Assembly (NCBI RefSeq): GCF_023638035.1 | Contig: NZ_JAKRVX010000001.1 | Coordinates: 682,001 to 746,000 of the forward strand | Reading direction: 5' to 3' | From: Natronocalculus amylovorans | GTDB taxonomy: Archaea > Halobacteriota > Halobacteria > Halobacteriales > Haloferacaceae | Length of the DNA: 64,000 nucleotides | Part shown: in pieces, positions 42,284 through 54,204 of the stretch | Position numbering within the stretch: position 1 is the stretch's first letter | Layout of the letters: every line of letters starts with the position of its first letter | Made by a program: the position numbers and the translations under genes | Notes under the pieces: model-generated | The model's input: the letters and a program-made list of their open reading frames with translations, nothing else | Told to the model about the DNA's origin: nothing | Databases searched by the model: none

Positions 42284-42356
42284 TGTTGTACATATTCTAC
42301 CTGTGCACGCCTAAACCCATGCATAATAATCTACCAATTGGATTACCCATAGTTAT

Positions 42357-42372
42357 TTTAGATAGGTCTAAA
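42357..42372. promoter_or_regulatory. Palindrome upstream of the metal ABC transporter
   Basis: TTTAGA (42357-42362) and TCTAAA (42367-42372) are separated by TAGG. It lies about 20 bases upstream of the TATA box TTTATACTTTAA (42394-42405), whose spacing to ATG 42425 predicts a leaderless mRNA. The site resembles DtxR/MntR-type operators (TTAG...CTAA) and is a plausible metal-responsive site; it could also control the divergent metY. Confidence 0.45.
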
Positions 42373-42424
42373 TTTATTTGTTGATGCGTAATATTTATAC
42401 TTTAACGCACTTGAATTAGAGCTA

Positions 42425-43411
42425 ATGACTTCTCACTCGGAATCAACATATTTCACGCGACGTCAGGCGCTCATTGGCGCCAGTGGCGTTGCTTTCGGGC
42501 TTGCGGGCTGTCTTGGTGATGACCCACAAGCGAATAGCAACCCGAGCGGCGACGACAGCAGTGACTCGTTTACTGTTTTTGCAACAATGCCTGCAGTCTG
42601 GGACTTTGTCCGCCAAGTAGCAGGCGAGCACATGGATGTGATTGACCTTGTTCCAGTTGGCGAACACGGTCACGACTGGAACCCGGAACCGGGTACGGTT
42701 CGAGATCTTGATGAGGCCGATGGCTTTGTTTATCTTCGCGACTTTTCGAGTTGGCAGGATGATGCCGCAACACAACTCCGTGAGGATGGCGATATTGTTG
42801 TCATTGAAGCCTCTCAAGGAATCGAGTTTTTCGATAGTCCCGCAGAAGATGATGACGAACACTGGTGGATGGACCCACTTGAATGTCAAACTGGCGTGCT
42901 CAATATTGCGGAAGGAATCAGTGAAATTGATCCCGAACACGCTGATGATTACATGGCCAACGCGGAGTCGTTCAACGAGGAGCTGCAAGCACTTCACGAA
43001 GATTTTGAAGCAATCGTCGATCAGGCAGCACTCAACTCGATCGTTGTTGCCACACATGACTCCTTCCAGTGGTGGAACCGACGGTACGGCATTGACATCT
43101 ACTCACCCGTTGGTACCTCGCCGGATGATGCTGCATCACCGCAAGACGTTCAAGAGATCGAGGAACTAATCGAGGAGTTTGATATTGAGCATGTGCTCTA
43201 CGATGTTGGTGAACCATCACCACTTGCAGAGTCACTCGCCAACGAGGTTGGTGCTGATATTCTTCCACTGTCGCCGGTTGAAACACAAATTGATGGCAGT
43301 CCAGATATTGACCCAACTGTCGAAATGAAGCCTGATTGGGGATATATCGACCACTTCCGTCAGCTAAACCTCCCCTCGATTTCAACAGCATTGAAGTCGG
43401 AAGAACAGTAA
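42425..43411 (+). CDS. znuA: Zinc/manganese-type ABC transporter substrate-binding lipoprotein
   Basis: A 328-residue cluster A-I metal-binding protein with a Tat lipoprotein signal (TRRQALIGASGVAFGLAGC). Predicted metal ligands are in VGEHGHDWNPEPG, DEHWWMDPLE and VVATHDSFQWW, plus a C-terminal acidic site. The loop between lobes is Asp/Glu-rich with a single His rather than His-rich, so zinc versus manganese cannot be settled. It is the first gene of a three-gene operon. Confidence 0.88.
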   Translation: MTSHSESTYFTRRQALIGASGVAFGLAGCLGDDPQANSNPSGDDSSDSFTVFATMPAVWDFVRQVAGEHMDVIDLVPVGEHGHDWNPEPGTVRDLDEADGFVYLRDFSSWQDDAATQLREDGDIVVIEASQGIEFFDSPAEDDDEHWWMDPLECQTGVLNIAEGISEIDPEHADDYMANAESFNEELQALHEDFEAIVDQAALNSIVVATHDSFQWWNRRYGIDIYSPVGTSPDDAASPQDVQEIEELIEEFDIEHVLYDVGEPSPLAESLANEVGADILPLSPVETQIDGSPDIDPTVEMKPDWGYIDHFRQLNLPSISTALKSEEQ

Positions 43412-43473
43412 TCAGCTACCAACACTCTCGCACTAATGATATCTGCTACGTATACAATTTCGACCCAATAGCC

Positions 43474-44226
43474 ATGAGTGATATACTAACTGTCAACAAT
43501 GTCAATTTCTCTTATGATGACCAACCTGTTTTGAAAGACATCTCGCTCTCGGTTCGTGAGGGCGACTTTCTCGGAATGATTGGCCCGAACGGGTCAGGAA
43601 AGACAACACTGTTGAAGATCATGCTCGGGTTACAAACGCCTGACTCCGGTACCGTAGAACTGTTTGGAGAACCGGCACGATCGTTCGAAGACGGTGCTCG
43701 GTTGGGGTATGTCTCTCAACAGTCCACAGAATCCGATGCAACAATGCCTGTGACGGTTCGTGAAGTCGTTGCGATGGGTCGCTATGCACACGCTGGGCTC
43801 CGACGGCTGAGCGAGAGGGATCGAGACATCATCGATCGATCGCTCACAAAAGTCGGCATCGCTGATCTCAAAAATCGTCGAATCAGCCGTCTCTCCGGTG
43901 GGCAACGACAGCGCGCGTATATTGCTCGGGCGCTCGCCTCCGAAGCCGATCTGTTGGCGCTTGATGAGCCAACTGTTGGGGTTGATGCAAACTCGGTTGA
44001 AAAATTCTATCAGCTGCTCGATGAACTCAATACCGACGGTATCACGATCATTCTGATTGAACACGACATCGGACTGCTCACCGAGCATGCAACATCGATC
44101 GCATGTCTCGATGGTGAGCTATACGCACACGCTGAAACGAGCAAGTTTCTCAAAACTGACGCGCTTGAGCGGGCATTTAGTTCCGCACGGGTGCTGAGCG
44201 CAAATGCACCGGCAGGGGGCAACTGA
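43474..44226 (+). CDS. znuC: Metal ABC transporter ATP-binding protein
   Basis: A 250-residue ATPase with Walker A GPNGSGKTTLL, Q-loop YVSQQSTESD, signature RLSGGQRQRAYIARAL, Walker B LLALDEPTVGVD and switch His LIEHDIG. ATG 43474 (MSDILTVNNVNFSY) is the start; the frame continues upstream into znuA. It is 2 bases from the permease. Confidence 0.9.
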   Translation: MSDILTVNNVNFSYDDQPVLKDISLSVREGDFLGMIGPNGSGKTTLLKIMLGLQTPDSGTVELFGEPARSFEDGARLGYVSQQSTESDATMPVTVREVVAMGRYAHAGLRRLSERDRDIIDRSLTKVGIADLKNRRISRLSGGQRQRAYIARALASEADLLALDEPTVGVDANSVEKFYQLLDELNTDGITIILIEHDIGLLTEHATSIACLDGELYAHAETSKFLKTDALERAFSSARVLSANAPAGGN

Positions 44227-44228
44227 GA

Positions 44229-45188
44229 ATGTCGCTGCGAACAGCACACACACAAAAAGAACTCACGCTGTTGCTCGCAAGTATCCCGATCGGCTTGCTC
44301 GCGCTTATTGGATTTATTTTCTGGGGATTCCCACCCGTCTATAGTTTCTTTTGGGACACTGCATGCGGAACAATTGATACCTGGTTAGTCTGTAGTGGCT
44401 TCCTGCAGCGCGGCTTTACCTCGGGTATTCTTATTGGAATCACTGCACCGATCGTTGGCGCATACCTGGTCAACCGCCAGATGGCACTCATTGGGGAGGC
44501 GCTTGCGCACACCGCATTTGGTGGCGTTGCGATCGGGTTGTTTGTCGGTGCTGCGATCCCATCGCTCAACTATCCGCTCGGATTCGCACTTATTGCTGCT
44601 GCAGTCGGTGCCCTTGGAATGCAGTACATCGCCGTTACAACAGATGGCTATGCGGACATCCCGATCGCAATTATGCTTACTGGTGGATTCGCTGTCGGTA
44701 TTGCAGTGATATCCTATGGTGTTGTGTTCAGCGCAACTGTTGAGAGCTACCTCTTCGGAGATATTCTATTCGTTCCGTTTGAGAACGTCCAACTGATGGT
44801 CGGGCTGACGCTAATTGTTGCAGCGACGGTTGCGCTCACGCACAAGCAGCTGCTTTTTATTACGTTCGATCGGGAAGCGGCCCGACTTGCCCGAATCAAT
44901 GTCTGGTTCTACGATACACTGTTGATCGTGCTCACAGCGCTTGTCGTGGTGGCAGCGATGCAGATTCTCGGTGCGATTCTTGTTGCTGGGATGCTTGTCA
45001 TCCCTGTTGCCGCAGCAATGCAGCTTACCAATAGCTTCAACCGTGGAATGTTGCTCTCTGTCCTCTTGGGCCAAGTTGCTATTATCGGCGGTATTCTTCT
45101 CTCATACTACTGGAACATTGCGACAGGTGCAATGATCATCCTCGTTGCGATCGCAACCTACCTTATTGCGGTTGCAGTTTCTCGGTGA
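44229..45188 (+). CDS. znuB: Metal ABC transporter permease (ABC-3 family)
   Basis: A 319-residue permease with about eight to nine transmembrane helices. It has the family segments GITAPIVGAYLVNRQMALIG, EALAHTAFGGVAIGL and QILGAILVAGMLVIPVAAAM. It includes a short N-terminal extension with its own helix (LLLASIPIGLLALIGFIFWG). It completes the znuA-znuC-znuB importer. Confidence 0.9.
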   Translation: MSLRTAHTQKELTLLLASIPIGLLALIGFIFWGFPPVYSFFWDTACGTIDTWLVCSGFLQRGFTSGILIGITAPIVGAYLVNRQMALIGEALAHTAFGGVAIGLFVGAAIPSLNYPLGFALIAAAVGALGMQYIAVTTDGYADIPIAIMLTGGFAVGIAVISYGVVFSATVESYLFGDILFVPFENVQLMVGLTLIVAATVALTHKQLLFITFDREAARLARINVWFYDTLLIVLTALVVVAAMQILGAILVAGMLVIPVAAAMQLTNSFNRGMLLSVLLGQVAIIGGILLSYYWNIATGAMIILVAIATYLIAVAVSR

Positions 45189-45223
45189 CACTGTTATTTA
45201 TTGACGGATATAGAACTGCAACT

Positions 45224-45652
45224 ATGTCGTATTCGATTCTCATCCCTGTTGATTGGTCACCAAAATCACGTGCTGCGATCGACCACGTTGGCGCACACTT
45301 TCCAGATGCAGCGATCACGCTTTTGTATGTAATCAACCCTCAAATCGAATATAGCCGATCGCTTTCATATCCCGGCTACACAACCGATGCCGAGTTCAAG
45401 TCGGAGGCTGACAAAGCCGAGCGCGTACTCGAAATGGCTTTTGAACGCGCAACAGATGCAGGCTTTACTGCAATAGCTGAAACCGTGAAGGGCCTCCCGT
45501 CAAAGGAGATTGTTCAGTTTGCAGAAAACAACGATATCGACCACATTGTCATGGGAAGCCACGGACGTGAAGGGCTTTCCCGGTTCTTGCTTGGCAGTAC
45601 AGCAGAAGAAGTCCTCCGTCGATCGCCAGCACCAGTCACAGTCGTTCGCTAA
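45224..45652 (+). CDS. Universal stress protein (UspA family)
   Basis: A 142-residue UspA domain, starting SILIPVDWSPKSRAAIDHVG, with LLYVINPQIEY and the ATP-binding motif GSHGREGLSRFLLGSTAEEV (G-x2-G-x9-G-S/T type). It likely binds ATP. It follows znuB by 35 bases on the same strand and may be co-transcribed. ATG 45224 is chosen over an upstream in-frame ATG at 45185 that overlaps znuB. Confidence 0.9.
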   Translation: MSYSILIPVDWSPKSRAAIDHVGAHFPDAAITLLYVINPQIEYSRSLSYPGYTTDAEFKSEADKAERVLEMAFERATDAGFTAIAETVKGLPSKEIVQFAENNDIDHIVMGSHGREGLSRFLLGSTAEEVLRRSPAPVTVVR

Positions 45653-45656
45653 TACA

Positions 45657-46874
45657 TCACCCTGAAAAGAGACTATTGTGAACTGGTGCGAACTCCGAGC
45701 TGTTGGATCGCTCCTCATCACCGGATGCCGTATCCGTGATTGCTCGTCCGTCTAGTCCCTGCGAGAGCACGTCTGCAAGCGGCGGGCCAACGTTCTCCGG
45801 CTCAACAAGAAATGCATCGTGGCCGTGATCGGAGTCAACGACGTGATGGGCCACTGGAACACCTCCCGATCGAAGCGCCTTCGCAAGCGATTCTGACTGG
45901 TCAACAGTAAAGTGCCAATCGCCAGTGAACGACATAATCAACGCCTCGCCTTCATATGCAGATAGCGCTCGTGTGTCAGTTCCGTGCCCCTCTGCAAGAT
46001 CGTAGTCGTCCATCGCGCGTGTGAGGTACAGATACGAGTTTGCATCAAACCGATCGACGAAATTGTTTGCGTTGTAATCAAGATAGGACTCAACATCCCG
46101 ATATGGGAAGAACCCGGCGGCTCGATCAGTCGGGAATAACCCCTCAGCGGCCGCATCCTGCCGTGCGGATCGCCGTCCAAACTTATCGTCCATTGATGAT
46201 TTTGAGAGATACATCACGTGGCCGATCTGTCGAGCCAGTGCAAGTCCCTGCTTTGGTGGTTCGTCCCCATAGTACTCCCCACCATTCCAGTTAGGATCCA
46301 TTCGAATCGCCCGTCGGGCGATCGAATTGAGTGCTAAACACTGCGGGTCCAGCCGCCCAGCAGATGCGATCGGGACAATAAGGTCGGTGTCGTCCGGATA
46401 TCGCTTTGCCCATTCTAAGACGTTCATCCCGCCGACGCTTCCACCGATCACGGCGCGAAGCCGACCAATACCCAACTCATCAAGCAAGTGACGTTGCGCC
46501 CGTGTCCAATCGCCGATCGTTACCGGTGGGAACTCCGTGCCATACGGTTCACCGTTCGAGCGTTTGGTTGTCGGGCCGGATGAGCCATAACACGACCCAG
46601 GAACGTTCGCACAGACAACATAGTACTCCGTTGTATCGATCGCCTTTCCGGGGCCAACAATATCGCCCCACCATGCTCTGGCTTGACCTGCCGTGCCACG
46701 TGTTTCATAGCTGGCAACATTTTGACTGCCGGTGAGTGCATGACAGATCAAGATTGCATTCGAACCGTCGAACTCACCGTAGGTCTCGTATGCCATCTCC
46801 AGTTCATCGATCGACTCTCCACACTCAAACCGAAATTCGCCGAGCGCCTTTGTTCCTGTTTCAATTGTTGTCAT
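45657..46874 (-). CDS. metX: Homoserine O-acetyltransferase
   Basis: A 405-residue alpha/beta hydrolase. It has [15 protein letters not shown], the nucleophile elbow [14 protein letters not shown] (Ser about 149), [18 protein letters not shown] and the late catalytic Asp and His in [12 protein letters not shown] and [13 protein letters not shown]. It activates homoserine with acetyl-CoA. Its start is 15 bases after the metY stop, so the two consecutive steps of homocysteine synthesis are in one operon. Confidence 0.93.
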   Translation of the reverse strand: MTTIETGTKALGEFRFECGESIDELEMAYETYGEFDGSNAILICHALTGSQNVASYETRGTAGQARAWWGDIVGPGKAIDTTEYYVVCANVPGSCYGSSGPTTKRSNGEPYGTEFPPVTIGDWTRAQRHLLDELGIGRLRAVIGGSVGGMNVLEWAKRYPDDTDLIVPIASAGRLDPQCLALNSIARRAIRMDPNWNGGEYYGDEPPKQGLALARQIGHVMYLSKSSMDDKFGRRSARQDAAAEGLFPTDRAAGFFPYRDVESYLDYNANNFVDRFDANSYLYLTRAMDDYDLAEGHGTDTRALSAYEGEALIMSFTGDWHFTVDQSESLAKALRSGGVPVAHHVVDSDHGHDAFLVEPENVGPPLADVLSQGLDGRAITDTASGDEERSNSSEFAPVHNSLFSG

Positions 46875-46889
46875 TGTGTGTTCCTCCTG

Positions 46890-48167
46890 TTATTGGGTCG
46901 CGACCGAAAGCGATCGGTCCAAATCTGCAATGATATCCTGTTCGTCCTCAATCCCAACCGAGAGTCTGAGCATGTCCGGTCCAACACCGGCGGCACGCTG
47001 CTCGTCGGCACTGAGTTGGGCGTGTGTAGTCGATGCCGGATGGATAATGAGGCTCTTTGCATCACCGATGTTTGCAAGAAAACTAATCAATGATACGTTC
47101 TCACAGACGCCTTTTGCAGCCGCAAAGCCGCCATCAACGCCGAAGGTAACCATCCCGCCGTATCCATCGAGATACTGTGTTGCGTTCTCGTGGGTTGGAT
47201 GGTTCTGGAATCCGGGATACGTAACCCAATCAATCCGCGGATCGTCACGAAGGAACTGCGCAACTGCACGCGCGTTCTGACAGTGTCTTTCCATTCGAAG
47301 CGGAAGCGTCTCAAGTCCCTGTAACGTCACCCAGGCGTCGAACGGCGACTGTTGGTTTCCGAGCGCTCTGACTGCTCTGTGTCGTGCTGCCATCGTGAAC
47401 GCACGGTCTCCAAAGCGCTCCGTGAAGTCAAATCCAAAGCCCGGATTCTCACCGGATAGCTCCGGATAGTTCGCCGCTGGATGATCCCACGGGAACGTAC
47501 CACCATCAACCAACACACCCCCGACAGTGGTTCCCGAACCGTGGATCCACTTCGTTGTAGACTCCCAGACAATGTCTGCACCGTGTTCGATCGGTCGACA
47601 GAGGTAGGGGGTTCCAAACGTGTTGTCGACAACAAGTGGTACTGCATTATCGTGTGCGATCTCCGCTAATCGCTCAAAATCAGGTGTAACAAGCGATGGG
47701 TTCGCGAGCGTTTCGACGTGAACGAATGCAGTATCCTCGTCGATCGCATCCGCATATGCATCGTAGTCTAGGGTTCCAACTGTTTGTGTCTCGATTCCAC
47801 GCCGGCTCGCAAGCTTTGAGAAGTACGCACCAGTCCCACCGTACATCTCTTCGCTTGCAACGATCGTATCGCCTACCTCCGCAAGAATCGTTGTCGCAGC
47901 ATCCAACGCACCCATACCAGCCGCCGTTGCGACTGCGCCAACACCGCCTTCGAGATTAGCAAGGCGATCTTCTAACATTGAGACAGTCGGGTTCGAGATT
48001 CGAGAGTAGACATGATCCTCCTGTTCGAGCGCGTAGAGAGATGCAGCAGTGTCCGCATCGTCAAACACATACGATGTTGTCTGGTGAATTGGCGGCGCAC
48101 GCGCCCCAGTTTCGGCATCTGGGGTCTGCCCAGCGTGCAAACTCCGCGTGTGGAACCCACGAGTCAT
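46890..48167 (-). CDS. metY: O-acetylhomoserine sulfhydrylase (MetY paralogue 2)
   Basis: A 425-residue PLP enzyme with RSLHAGQTPDAETGARAPPI, NLEGGVGAVATAAGMGALDA, PLP lysine in WESTTKWIHGSGTTVGG and IIHPASTTHAQLSADEQ. It is co-linear with paralogue 1 (40994-42283) along its whole length. Being directly upstream of metX, it is the better candidate for the main direct-sulfhydrylation enzyme. Confidence 0.92.
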   Translation of the reverse strand: MTRGFHTRSLHAGQTPDAETGARAPPIHQTTSYVFDDADTAASLYALEQEDHVYSRISNPTVSMLEDRLANLEGGVGAVATAAGMGALDAATTILAEVGDTIVASEEMYGGTGAYFSKLASRRGIETQTVGTLDYDAYADAIDEDTAFVHVETLANPSLVTPDFERLAEIAHDNAVPLVVDNTFGTPYLCRPIEHGADIVWESTTKWIHGSGTTVGGVLVDGGTFPWDHPAANYPELSGENPGFGFDFTERFGDRAFTMAARHRAVRALGNQQSPFDAWVTLQGLETLPLRMERHCQNARAVAQFLRDDPRIDWVTYPGFQNHPTHENATQYLDGYGGMVTFGVDGGFAAAKGVCENVSLISFLANIGDAKSLIIHPASTTHAQLSADEQRAAGVGPDMLRLSVGIEDEQDIIADLDRSLSVATQ

Positions 48168-48256
48168 GTATGAGATGCATATCTCTTCAAACGTTTATGA
48201 GCGTCAGTTACGGCAAAAGCCGCCGCTGTGAGTGTCTATCACACGGACCGTACGGT

Positions 48257-49006
48257 TTACTGGTAGCCAGCGGTTCGGAGCTGCTTGAACTCCCGCATCC
48301 GCCCAGGAAGTACCCCATTGACATACACCGATCGCCACCGCTCACAGAGCCCAGAAGGTAGCGGTAACTCAGCCAGTGCAGAGAGTACTGGCTCCGTATC
48401 GTATGGGACTGATCGCAACTGCATAACTCCATCTTCCTCGACCGCGTAGCAGGCTTCAACAACCCCTAATCTGTGCTGTCCGACACTGCCGGGGTTAATA
48501 AACCGTGTTCCGTTCACTGTTTTGTCAAACTGAACGTGTGAGTGCCCCGAACAGATAATCGGCTCATCATACTGAGTGGCGATCGTATGATACACTGTGG
48601 TGGGAGTATCTGGCCAGAGGCGCCCGTTCCACGACTGCTTTTCAACGGTGAAATCACCGTGATGAATACGAACGGACCGCTCTCCAAACTGCTGTTGCCG
48701 ATCACCCCCAAATGTTTGTAGAAACCGGTGACTCTCAGCAGAAAGCGCATTTCGTGTCCACTCATCATACGTTTCTGCATCCGATGGCCTTCCCGTTTTT
48801 TTCAATGTAGCAATCTCCGAATCGTGATTCCCACTGATGAAGACGCCGGCACAGTCTGCAAGCCGTTGTAATACCGCCTCAGGTTGTGGACCATAGCTCA
48901 CTGCATCGCCTAAAAAGAGCAGCTCATCCCAGTCTGTCTCCGCAGCAAGCACTGCATCTAACGCGGCGTGATTTGCATGAATATCCGAGAGAATGAGGCG
49001 TTTCAC
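48257..49006 (-). CDS. Calcineurin-like phosphoesterase (YfcE/MJ0936-like)
   Basis: A 249-residue metallophosphoesterase: LILSDIHANHAALDAVL, LFLGDAVSYGPQPE, FISGNHDSEIA, SVRIHHGDFT and IICSGHSHVQFD give the metal ligands. NPGSVGQHRLGVVEACYAV is the subgroup pattern also seen in the paralogue at 35178-35843. It has about 28 more residues than that paralogue, partly at the C-terminus. Substrate unknown. Confidence 0.9.
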   Translation of the reverse strand: MKRLILSDIHANHAALDAVLAAETDWDELLFLGDAVSYGPQPEAVLQRLADCAGVFISGNHDSEIATLKKTGRPSDAETYDEWTRNALSAESHRFLQTFGGDRQQQFGERSVRIHHGDFTVEKQSWNGRLWPDTPTTVYHTIATQYDEPIICSGHSHVQFDKTVNGTRFINPGSVGQHRLGVVEACYAVEEDGVMQLRSVPYDTEPVLSALAELPLPSGLCERWRSVYVNGVLPGRMREFKQLRTAGYQ

Positions 49007-49054
49007 TACCCATTTCTACGCGACCAGCAGAGAAAAAGGCACTTGCCCAATAAA

Positions 49055-49423
49055 TTAACCGACTGTAATCAGTTCGTATCCTTCCGAAGCTAGTTGCCCA
49101 ACGTCTGGTCCGTGTTCTTCAGTGCCACCAATCCGGTTGAGATTATCCTCCTCAACACCGTCTGCGGCATCAAACGCTCCAACACAGTAGCCGCAGACAC
49201 CAGCAACAAGATCGCGTGTGTAGACTTCATCATAATACTCTTTCACTGGATTCTCTGGATTTTCTTTCAGTTCATCCGGCCATGCTGTTGCTGCTCCATC
49301 AAAGTACACCTCAACATGGAAACCCGTATCGTCAAGATCGATCGCATACTGTAACCCGTTTGCCATCTGTCCTATCTCATCTGTATCGGCGTTCAGCAAC
49401 ACTGCATACTTCTTTTCAGACAT
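49055..49423 (-). CDS. DsrE/DsrF-like protein
   Basis: A 122-residue protein with the DsrE fold pattern KYAVLLNADTDEIGQMANGL, VEVYFDGAATAWPDEL and a central Cys pair VAGVCGYCVGAFDA in the position of the sulfur-relay cysteine. Such proteins carry sulfur in tRNA thiolation or sulfur oxidation; here the role is open. ATG 49423 is preferred over an ATG two codons upstream. Confidence 0.82.
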   Translation of the reverse strand: MSEKKYAVLLNADTDEIGQMANGLQYAIDLDDTGFHVEVYFDGAATAWPDELKENPENPVKEYYDEVYTRDLVAGVCGYCVGAFDAADGVEEDNLNRIGGTEEHGPDVGQLASEGYELITVG

Positions 49424-49500
49424 ATACACGAGGGTATTTGAACGCGAATTTAAAAAGGACGTGTCGGTCGTGCACGTTGCGTGCGCGATCGAATATACGT

Positions 49501-50622
49501 CTATAAGTCGGCGATGTCTTCGATCGCGTCTGTGAGCTCTTTGATACTTTCGACCGTATGTTCGCCCATGTGACCAATGCGGAACGTCTTCTCACCGAGC
49601 GTTGAGCCGTAGCCGTTCGAGAATACCATATCGTACTCTTCGGACACCGCCTCGATCGTTGCGGCAACATCAATTCCCTGTGTATTCTCGACACAGGTCA
49701 CGGTTTGGGACTCGTAGCCATCCTCTGCGAAGAGGTCGAAGTGCTCACGCGCCCACTCACGGGTGTACTCCGCCATCTCTCTGTGTCGCTGATCTCGACC
49801 CTTGTGGGTCTCTTCAAGCATGTACTTCATCTGTTTTCGGTATGCAAGCATAAGCGGGATTGCTGGCGTTGAGTGGGTCTGTCCCTTTCGATCGTAGTAG
49901 TCGATCGTCCGCTGGAAGCCACCGTACCACGATGCTGAGTCACGCTCAAGTTCGCGCTCGTAGGCTGCATCGTTGACGACACAGACCGCAAGCCCTGGCG
50001 GCATTGCGAACGCCTTCTGTACCGACGTGAAGATCACGTCGATGTTGTGTTTCTCGATATCGACATAGTCGCCACCAAGGGCTGAAATTGCGTCCACAAT
50101 AAAGAACGTGTTTGGATACTCTGCAACGACGTCACCGATCTCTTCGATCGGATTACGGACACCGGTTGAGGTTTCGTTCATGACGACCATCACGGCGTCG
50201 TACTCGTTGTCGCTGGATTCAAGCGCCTCGCGGATATCTTCGGGTTTGACTGCCTGTCCCCAGTCGTACTCAAGCCGGTCGACGTTCTTGCCAAGTCGCT
50301 CTGCGACGTTTGCCTGACGTTCGCTGAAACTGCCGTTCGTTGCACAGAGTGCCGTATCTTCGACGAGATTAAGCGTTGATGCCTCCCAGAACTCCGTTCC
50401 CGACGCACTCAGCACAATCACGTCATTTGAGGTGCCGAGGAACTCCTTTGTATCCTCGACGATCGTCGTGTACAGATCGGTCATCCGATCCATTCGGTGG
50501 CCGAACATCGGTTCACACATCGCCTCAATAACGTCATCACGCACGTGGGTTGGACCAGGGAGATACAGTTTCTTCTCAGGATAGTTGTCTTTGTACTCTT
50601 GTTTTTTTGTCACAGCAGACAC
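49501..50622 (-). CDS. Class V PLP aminotransferase (alanine/serine-glyoxylate type)
   Basis: A 373-residue aminotransferase: LYLPGPTHVRDDVIEAM, VIVLSASGTEFWEAST, MNETSTGVRNPIEEIGDV, FFIVDAISALGGDYVDIEKH and the PLP lysine in FTSVQKAFAMPPGLAVCVV. The C-terminus has GYGSTLGEKTFRIGHMGEHT. The family includes serine-glyoxylate and alanine-glyoxylate aminotransferases; the exact substrate pair is uncertain. Confidence 0.9.
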   Translation of the reverse strand: MSAVTKKQEYKDNYPEKKLYLPGPTHVRDDVIEAMCEPMFGHRMDRMTDLYTTIVEDTKEFLGTSNDVIVLSASGTEFWEASTLNLVEDTALCATNGSFSERQANVAERLGKNVDRLEYDWGQAVKPEDIREALESSDNEYDAVMVVMNETSTGVRNPIEEIGDVVAEYPNTFFIVDAISALGGDYVDIEKHNIDVIFTSVQKAFAMPPGLAVCVVNDAAYERELERDSASWYGGFQRTIDYYDRKGQTHSTPAIPLMLAYRKQMKYMLEETHKGRDQRHREMAEYTREWAREHFDLFAEDGYESQTVTCVENTQGIDVAATIEAVSEEYDMVFSNGYGSTLGEKTFRIGHMGEHTVESIKELTDAIEDIADL

Positions 50623-50746
50623 CTTGTTCGTACCTACAGTTCGCAGTCAGGTGGCATGGGAGTTTTGATACCGCTCAGTTTTGGCACTGTGGTTGATACC
50701 ACTGCCTGCCAAAACACGTAATTGGCTCCGCCGTGAGAATACGCCC

Positions 50747-52024
50747 ATGGTCCCTCCAGATTCGGACTCTCCACCGGAATCTGAACCCACTGATCAGTCA
50801 ACGCAGACCGTTTCTCCGAGGCAGTGGACATGGCTTACCCGTGAACTCGATCGGTGGGAAGCAACTGATATTATTTCAGCGGAACAGTCACAACGGATTC
50901 GCTCACAATATCAATCTGAACCCGAAACGCTATCTCCATCTGACACCATCGCAGATCGAGATACAGCGGCCGAAGACAGCCGTACCAGTCGCTCGCGTAC
51001 TGTGTTAGCGCTTTCTTTAATGGGTGCATTTCTCGTCGCGACGGGGATTTTTGTGTATCTCGTCTCAAACTGGGATTCAATTCCCACACTACTCCGAGCG
51101 GGATTGCTTGCCAGCACACCGATCGGGCTGTTTGCTGGGGGCTGGCGGCTGCGGCACACTGTAGCTGATTCTCGTGTCGGGCATGCATTATGGATTGCTG
51201 CGAGCGCAACGGTGGGTGTCTCATTGTTTGCACTGAACGACCTGTTTCTCTTTGGCGCGTCAAATGAACTACTCCTAGCGATTTGGGCAGCGACGGTTAT
51301 CCTTGCAGGACATATTTTCACGTCTCTTCTGACAACCGTGTTTGGTCTTGGACTTGGTGGGTGGACAGTTGGGTTGCTTTCTACATCTTCGATGTTACTG
51401 CTCCCTGTTGGTGTGTACGGGATACTACTGATTGCAACTGCTGGTGCCCCTCGGTTTCCAGCTTCCAGCCAACTTCGCGACGCATATCGACTAACTGGCG
51501 CAACAGGAATTACAATCTCATTGCTTTGGATCCCAGCTATTTGGCCACGTAGCTTTTCTGGACTCTCTCTGCAAACCGAACTCATTGGGCCGCTCACACT
51601 GCTTATAAGCACCGTTTTACTTGACACTTTACTTGGCTCTGTTAGAACAGACTCTCTTCGAAAACGATGGCTCGACGCAATTGGATGGCCGCTTGTTTCG
51701 GGAGTCGTACTCGCGGGCGCTGCTGCAGTTACTACGGTTGCACCGTTTTCCGGACAGAGCGGATTCTTCTTATTGCACCTCTGTTGTCTGCTGTTCTTGC
51801 TTGCAACCGTTGTCGTCGGCTACACTGGTGCCTCTATTATATTGGTCAATACCGCAATTGTGCTGTTCTTTGTACAAATTCTGGTGTTTCTCTCTTCAAC
51901 GATCGTTGATGGCCTCTCAGGACCAGTTGCACTTGTCCTCTCAGGTATTCTGCTACTTGTCATCGCGGGTAGTCTTGAGCGTGGCAGAACGCAATTTCTT
52001 GCCAGAATGCGTAAGGCCGAATAA
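50747..52024 (+). CDS. DUF2157 membrane protein
   Basis: A 425-residue protein. The cytosolic N-terminus (about 1-100) contains the DUF2157 helix WLTRELDRWEATDIISAEQS followed by a Ser/Thr/Glu-rich linker. Then come about 11 hydrophobic helices, starting LALSLMGAFLVATGIFVYLV. ATG 50747 is chosen; an upstream in-frame start at 50681 would add 22 residues. Function unknown. Confidence 0.82.
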   Translation: MVPPDSDSPPESEPTDQSTQTVSPRQWTWLTRELDRWEATDIISAEQSQRIRSQYQSEPETLSPSDTIADRDTAAEDSRTSRSRTVLALSLMGAFLVATGIFVYLVSNWDSIPTLLRAGLLASTPIGLFAGGWRLRHTVADSRVGHALWIAASATVGVSLFALNDLFLFGASNELLLAIWAATVILAGHIFTSLLTTVFGLGLGGWTVGLLSTSSMLLLPVGVYGILLIATAGAPRFPASSQLRDAYRLTGATGITISLLWIPAIWPRSFSGLSLQTELIGPLTLLISTVLLDTLLGSVRTDSLRKRWLDAIGWPLVSGVVLAGAAAVTTVAPFSGQSGFFLLHLCCLLFLLATVVVGYTGASIILVNTAIVLFFVQILVFLSSTIVDGLSGPVALVLSGILLLVIAGSLERGRTQFLARMRKAE

Positions 52025-52092
52025 AGTTTCAGTTACAATTCTACTCGCGCTCTTCGATATCCATCACTGCAGTTTTGTGCCCTGTTTCCTAG

Positions 52093-54201
<2,109 letters not shown>

Positions 54202-54204
54202 CGG

